DNA of 64,000 nucleotides, taken from positions 3,716,001 through 3,780,000 of the forward strand of contig NZ_CP053439.1 of assembly GCF_000769405.2 (NCBI RefSeq), read 5' to 3'. How positions within the stretch are numbered: position 1 is the first letter of the stretch; the number at the start of each line of letters is the position of its first letter. This DNA comes from Rhizobium brockwellii (lineage in GTDB: Bacteria; Pseudomonadota; Alphaproteobacteria; Rhizobiales; Rhizobiaceae). Position numbers and translations under genes: made by a program. A model generated the notes under the pieces. It was not told the origin of the DNA and ran no database searches. It saw only the letters and a program-made list of their open reading frames with translations. Positions 63,612-64,000 of this stretch are shown piece by piece.

Positions 63612-64000
63612 ATGTTCAAGCAAACGATGATCGCAGCCGCGGCATTGACGGCCGTTGCCTGGGGTAGCCCGGCAGGCGCGGAAAGCTATGTCACGCTTGG
63701 CCGTCTTGTCTGCGGATCGGATGGCGGCCAAGGTCTGATCGTCACCTCGCAGAAGAACCTCATCTGCACCTATACGCCGGCGGCCGGCGGCGCCAAGGCG
63801 GTCTATGCCGGCAAAATCGAGAAATTCGGCCTCGATATCGGCCAGACCGGCAAGAGCGTCATGATCTGGCAGGTGTTGGCAAAGACCGGCACGGATATCC
63901 CGCAATTCGCTCTAGCCGGCGAATATTACGGGATCGGCGCCGATGCGAGCATCGGTGCGGGCGCCGGCGCCAAGGTTATCGCCGGCGGCACCAACAAGGC
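63612..64000 (+). CDS. DUF992 secreted protein, 3' end outside window
   Basis: At least 129 codons. The signal peptide is about residues 1-23 (MFKQTMIAAAALTAVAWGSPAGA). The DUF992 core follows: YVTLGRLVCGSDGGQGLIVTSQKNLICTYTP and KFGLDIGQTGKSVMIWQVLAKTG..., with two cysteines that could pair. Function unknown; family members are small periplasmic alphaproteobacterial proteins. GGAGAAAG precedes ATG 63612. Preceded by an EcfG-type promoter, so probably stress-induced. Confidence 0.88.
   Translation, partial: MFKQTMIAAAALTAVAWGSPAGAESYVTLGRLVCGSDGGQGLIVTSQKNLICTYTPAAGGAKAVYAGKIEKFGLDIGQTGKSVMIWQVLAKTGTDIPQFALAGEYYGIGADASIGAGAGAKVIAGGTNK

Overview
The window reads as a chromosomal segment of a Rhizobium of the R. 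leguminosarum / R. etli type. The evidence is the high GC content with strong GC3 bias, a RopA-type alphaproteobacterial porin, CpdR, a glgP-glgB-glgC-glgA-pgm-glgX cluster, a heterotetrameric sarcosine oxidase (sox) operon, a TctCBA tripartite transporter with a TctDE two-component pair, an HWE-type histidine kinase and several structured intergenic repeats of a rhizobial kind. No insertion sequence, prophage, CRISPR array or replication origin was seen. Gene density is that of a core chromosome.

Layout. 1-3158: the 5' two thirds of gltB, reading leftward out of the window. 3.7-10.7 kb: threonine aldolase, a LysR regulator divergent from an SBF-like transporter, a small heat-shock protein behind a sigma-32-like promoter and a ROSE-type RNA thermometer, an alpha/beta hydrolase, an IMPase-family phosphatase, a small RNA with anti-Shine-Dalgarno motifs, and an N-formylglutamate amidohydrolase. 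10.8-18 kb: cpdR, tRNA-Val(GAC), ropA, secreted and degenerate nuclease-like proteins, mgtC, three small hypothetical proteins (one only 56 residues) and a DUF475/TerC-like membrane protein behind a long structured leader. 18-28.7 kb: tctCBA, a solute-binding protein, an acetyltransferase, a divergent transcarbamylase-like protein, a class III cyclase with TPR repeats, and tctDE.

28.8-35.4 kb: a three-gene cluster of a transglutaminase/DUF2126 giant, a circularly permuted ATP-grasp fused to an Alpha-E domain, and a second transglutaminase. This is the most interesting poorly characterised system here, a predicted peptide or amide-bond forming pathway. 35.5-48.6 kb: a Tad-like VWA protein, the complete glycogen operon and a MaoC/NodN-like hydratase. 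48.6-54.6 kb: a glyoxalase-fold protein and soxB-(unknown)-soxD-soxA-soxG with an extra coupled gene. 54.9-64 kb: a FecR protein convergent with a CHASE2 adenylate cyclase, a third cyclase carrying a periplasmic c-type heme motif, rpsU, a TPR lipoprotein, an HWE kinase and a truncated DUF992 gene behind an EcfG-type promoter.

Themes. Nitrogen and one-carbon metabolism (gltB, sox, N-formylglutamate hydrolase, threonine aldolase) sits beside carbon storage (glg) and signalling rich in cyclic nucleotides (three class III cyclases in about 35 kb). Two intergenic repeat families recur at gene ends (13.2, 18.0, 23.2 and 61.8 kb). Copies of one family keep base pairing despite sequence change. All functional calls come from reading the translated sequence and recalling families; no database search was run.
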